From Thermoplasmatota archaeon (GTDB lineage Archaea; Thermoplasmatota; E2; DHVEG-1), in NCBI GenBank assembly GCA_022866015.1, contig JALHTX010000328.1:1-15375 (forward strand): a DNA stretch of 15,375 nucleotides, written 5' to 3'. The notes under the pieces were generated by a model. That model worked only from the letters and a program-made list of their open reading frames with translations, was not told where the DNA came from and searched no databases. Numbering within the stretch: position 1 is the stretch's first letter; each line of letters starts with the position of its first letter. Made by a program: the position numbers and the translations under genes. Of this stretch, positions 14,646 to 15,375 are shown piece after piece.

Positions 14646-14705
14646 ATGAATAATATTGACATGGCTAAAGTGTCATGGAAATGGAATATGAGTAAAGGAA
14701 GGTGA
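14646..14705 (+). CDS. 19-residue upstream ORF, possible leader peptide
   Basis: ATG 14646 opens MNNIDMAKVSWKWNMSKGR and ends in TGA 14703-14705. The stop lies inside the GGAAGGTGA ribosome site of the next gene, and both are in the same frame (TGA AAG GAA ATG). Two Trp in 19 codons is notable where Trp is otherwise rare. A weak hairpin, TGACA with TGTCA (14657-14675), lies within it. It may be a coupled leader peptide, a small protein or chance. The ORF and overlap are seen; function is inference. Confidence 0.35.
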   Translation: MNNIDMAKVSWKWNMSKGR

Positions 14706-14711
14706 AAGGAA

Positions 14712-14915
14712 ATGGAAAAAAAGTATATGGAAAGACTAATTGGAAAATACTGCAAAATCGTAACAAAAGAACCAGGTGAAATAAGAGCAAGTGTTGTTAC
14801 AGGTACTATTGAAGATATAGACTATAAGGATGGTTTTATTTTAGTAGATTCTGAACAAGGATTAGGGTGTCTAAGAATAAACACGATAGTAGCAATAAAA
14901 CCAAAACAAAATTAA
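14712..14915 (+). CDS. Small Sm-like or SH3-like beta-barrel protein (hypothetical)
   Basis: The 67 residues look like a compact all-beta domain: LIGKYCKIVT, then ASVVTGTIEDIDYKDGFILV, then GLGCLRINTIVAIKP. The strand pattern and the closing IxTIVAIKP recall Sm/Lsm or KOW-type RNA-binding folds, but I cannot assign it to a named family. An archaeal RNA-binding or translation-related role is a guess. The ribosome site GGAAGGTGA (about 14697-14705) lies 6 bases before ATG 14712 and contains the stop of the 19-codon upstream ORF, hinting at coupled translation. No related gene lies next to it; the following 170 bases carry no gene. Confidence 0.7.
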   Translation: MEKKYMERLIGKYCKIVTKEPGEIRASVVTGTIEDIDYKDGFILVDSEQGLGCLRINTIVAIKPKQN

Positions 14916-15011
14916 AAAATTTTAGAAGAGCAGACATACAAACTAAATCAAAAAATAACAAACATTAAAACAATAATAGGTTAGATTTATTAAATAGATA
15001 TAAAAAAAGAA

Positions 15012-15058
15012 GGATGGTGGTATATGTTCTGAGTAAACTGAAGTTTATTTACTCAGAA
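15012..15058 (+). promoter_or_regulatory. Ribosome site, start-stop mini-ORF and 11-bp hairpin
   Basis: GGATGGTGG (15012-15020) is a strong Shine-Dalgarno followed by ATG TTC TGA (15024-15032), a two-codon ORF. Its TTC TGA lies in the 5' arm of a perfect hairpin, TTCTGAGTAAA (15027-15037) with TTTACTCAGAA (15048-15058) and a 10-base loop. A T-rich stretch (about 15059-15077) follows, so it could end transcription. The layout resembles a leader or attenuator in front of the pfkA region. ACTCAGAATT recurs at 15099-15108. Confidence 0.45.
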
Positions 15059-15084
15059 TTATTTTATAATATTTTTTGTGTTTA

Positions 15085-15213
15085 ATGAGGTCTTTGACAC
15101 TCAGAATTTTTAGAGCTAACCATAGATATCTGATACTAATGTATTTTGTACTATTTGTATGGGTTACAACAATCACAAATTACATATTAAAAGTAGCATT
15201 TAGAGGAATGTGA
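15085..15213 (+). CDS. Candidate 42-residue single-pass membrane protein
   Basis: ATG 15085 opens 42 codons ending in TGA 15211-15213. The product has a basic start (MRSLTLRIFRANHR), one hydrophobic span of about 20 residues (YLILMYFVLFVWVTTITNYI) and a short basic tail (LKVAFRGM), consistent with a small membrane protein. An A/T-rich TATA-like TTATAATA lies about 15-20 bases upstream, and there is no good ribosome site. Its TGA overlaps a GTG (15210) by four bases, which opens a further short frame toward pfkA. I do not recognise a family; short ORFs in AT-rich DNA can be chance. Confidence 0.35.
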   Translation: MRSLTLRIFRANHRYLILMYFVLFVWVTTITNYILKVAFRGM

Positions 15214-15301
15214 AAAAAATAAAAAGAATTATAAGAAAAATATCAATACAACCTAGATAGTTGAGGAGAAAAAAAATAGTTAGTTTAATAGATGAATTAT
15301 T

Positions 15302-15375
15302 ATGAAAAAAATAGGGATGCTTACAGGTGGAGGAGATTGTCCCGGTCTTAATGCTGTAATACGCGCAGTAGTTAA
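15302..15375 (+). CDS. pfkA: 6-phosphofructokinase (PfkA family), N-terminal fragment
   Basis: The 24 visible codons encode MKKIGMLTGGGDCPGLNAVI and then RAVV, the unmistakable N-terminal nucleotide-binding loop of PfkA-type phosphofructokinase (GGGDCPGLN). The enzyme phosphorylates fructose 6-phosphate to fructose 1,6-bisphosphate. Whether it uses ATP or pyrophosphate depends on residues beyond the window. The GDCPGLNAVIR form is found in both. Many archaea use ADP-dependent enzymes instead, so a PfkA type may reflect transfer from bacteria (inference). The only in-frame start is ATG 15302; a GAGGAG at 15264-15269 lies over 30 bases upstream and is too far to serve it. The gene is cut by the window end. 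Confidence 0.92.
   Translation, partial: MKKIGMLTGGGDCPGLNAVIRAVV

Overview
The window is strongly AT-rich and almost certainly archaeal. It encodes an archaeal-type pantoate kinase, a fused CoaB/CoaC enzyme, an Hjc-type Holliday junction nuclease and a four-subunit pyruvate:ferredoxin oxidoreductase. Several genes appear leaderless, with an A/T-rich TATA-like element about 25-30 bases before the start codon; others carry clear Shine-Dalgarno sites. A secreted C25 (gingipain-like) protease and a bacterial-looking PfkA N-terminus would suit an anaerobic heterotroph. A Thermoplasmatota-type lineage such as MBG-D is my inference, not something the sequence proves.

Layout. Positions 1-201 hold an unusually GC-rich, self-complementary segment that reads as the leader of a minus-strand gene whose first 14 codons lie at 42-1. 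Then come, on plus, an HTH-CBS regulator (304-858) and porGDAB (953-3866), in which porG is cut by an in-frame TAA. Convergent to it, a minus-strand set hjc - uspA-like - coaBC - pantoate kinase runs from 7064 to 3929. Divergent from hjc on plus are a CBS protein with a zinc ribbon (7121-7687), a four-CBS protein (7721-8500) and a small HTH/zinc-ribbon protein (8538-8933). On minus follow an AhpD-like protein (9293-8943) and the exported C25 peptidase (10751-9333).

The last third is less ordinary. Positions 10752-11237 hold palindromes and a decayed small membrane ORF. Positions 11238-14456 are one continuous coiled-coil reading frame of 1,072 codons, interrupted by one TAA and one TAG and built from long-period repeats marked by a single Trp. 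After a T-run terminator come a 19-codon upstream ORF and a small Sm-like protein (14712-14915). A leader region with a hairpin and overlapping short ORFs then leads into a 6-phosphofructokinase gene that runs off the end at 15375.

How the genes fit together: Por links pyruvate to acetyl-CoA and reduced ferredoxin; pantoate kinase and CoaBC make the CoA that Por uses; PfkA feeds glycolysis; the C25 protease would supply peptides. Three CBS-domain proteins are plausible adenylate sensors for this metabolism (inference).

The main puzzle is premature stops in otherwise intact reading frames (porG TAA; coiled-coil TAA and TAG). Sequence error, gene decay or readthrough cannot be told apart here. 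TAG never serves as the natural stop of a confidently called gene in this window.
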